The notes below the pieces were generated by a model, which was not told the DNA's origin, did no database searches, and worked only from the letters and a program-made list of their open reading frames with translations. A program made the translations under genes and the position numbers. 14,610 nucleotides of DNA from Streptosporangiaceae bacterium (lineage in GTDB: Bacteria > Actinomycetota > Actinomycetes > Streptosporangiales > Streptosporangiaceae). The DNA is taken from positions 1 through 14,610 of the forward strand of contig JASIBJ010000559.1 of the NCBI GenBank assembly GCA_030045215.1. The letters are read 5' to 3'. How positions within the stretch are numbered: the first letter of the stretch is position 1; each line of letters starts with the position of its first letter. Positions 14,470 to 14,610 of this stretch are shown one piece after another.

Positions 14470-14610
14470 CGAGAGGCGGCTCGACCTGACTTCGTCGGCC
14501 GAGCAAGTGGCCGTCACGACACCGCGCTGCCGCCTGGAGCGGCGAGTTCCGGCACAACTCCCGGTTACGCAGTCGCAGAGAAAGCGCTAAGCCCGGCAGG
14601 TGCCAGACGG
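14470..14610. other. Upstream region of the HAD-GH65 operon, no gene seen
   Basis: These 141 bases up to the window edge hold no open frame with coding character and no RNA gene I can recognise. They presumably carry the rest of the operon promoter and the edge of the next gene region. Confidence 0.35.

Overview
The window reads as chromosomal DNA of a high-GC actinobacterium. The coding strands strongly prefer G or C at third codon positions. The gene families fit that group: an F420-type luciferase-like oxidoreductase, a mycobacterial-style GT4 mannosyltransferase, an MptB-like GT-C enzyme, and a GH65/HAD pair arranged like Rv3401/Rv3400. The S53 (sedolisin) peptidase at the left edge suggests a soil, possibly acid-tolerant, actinomycete. 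This assignment is inference; there is no rRNA or other marker gene.

Layout from left to right. (1) The C-terminal end of a secreted sedolisin peptidase (+), cut by the window edge and followed by two terminator-like hairpins. (2) A plus-strand run: GT4 glycosyltransferase, SGNH/GDSL hydrolase (ATGA overlap), then an acyl-CoA carboxylase carboxyltransferase subunit. (3) A perfect 15-bp inverted repeat separates this run from a convergent MFS exporter (-). The exporter is divergent from an ArsR-type winged-helix regulator (+), and the short space between them carries a 15-bp direct repeat with an 18-bp period. (4) An MptB-like polytopic mannosyltransferase (-), then about 490 bp without a convincing gene. 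(5) A lipoprotein D-alanyl-D-alanine carboxypeptidase and an unrecognised 154-aa protein (both -), the latter divergent from an F420-type oxidoreductase (+). (6) A minus-strand operon of a beta-phosphoglucomutase-like HAD phosphatase and a GH65 sugar phosphorylase or hydrolase, translationally coupled.

How the genes may work together. The HAD/GH65 pair fits a two-step route: phosphorolysis of an alpha-glucoside to beta-glucose-1-phosphate, then isomerisation to glucose-6-phosphate. The regulator and MFS exporter look like a self-contained efflux module. The GT4 enzyme (nucleotide-sugar dependent, cytoplasmic) and the MptB-like enzyme (polyprenyl-phosphate-sugar dependent, membrane) are the two enzyme types used in actinobacterial lipomannan-like glycans, although they are not in one operon here. 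The carboxypeptidase adds a cell-wall theme.

I found no mobile element, CRISPR array, tRNA, rRNA or clear new system. The more interesting points are regulatory: a recurring -10-like TANNNT (or near match) 6 to 8 nt before several start codons, which suggests leaderless mRNAs; the direct-repeat operator candidate; and the two strong hairpins.
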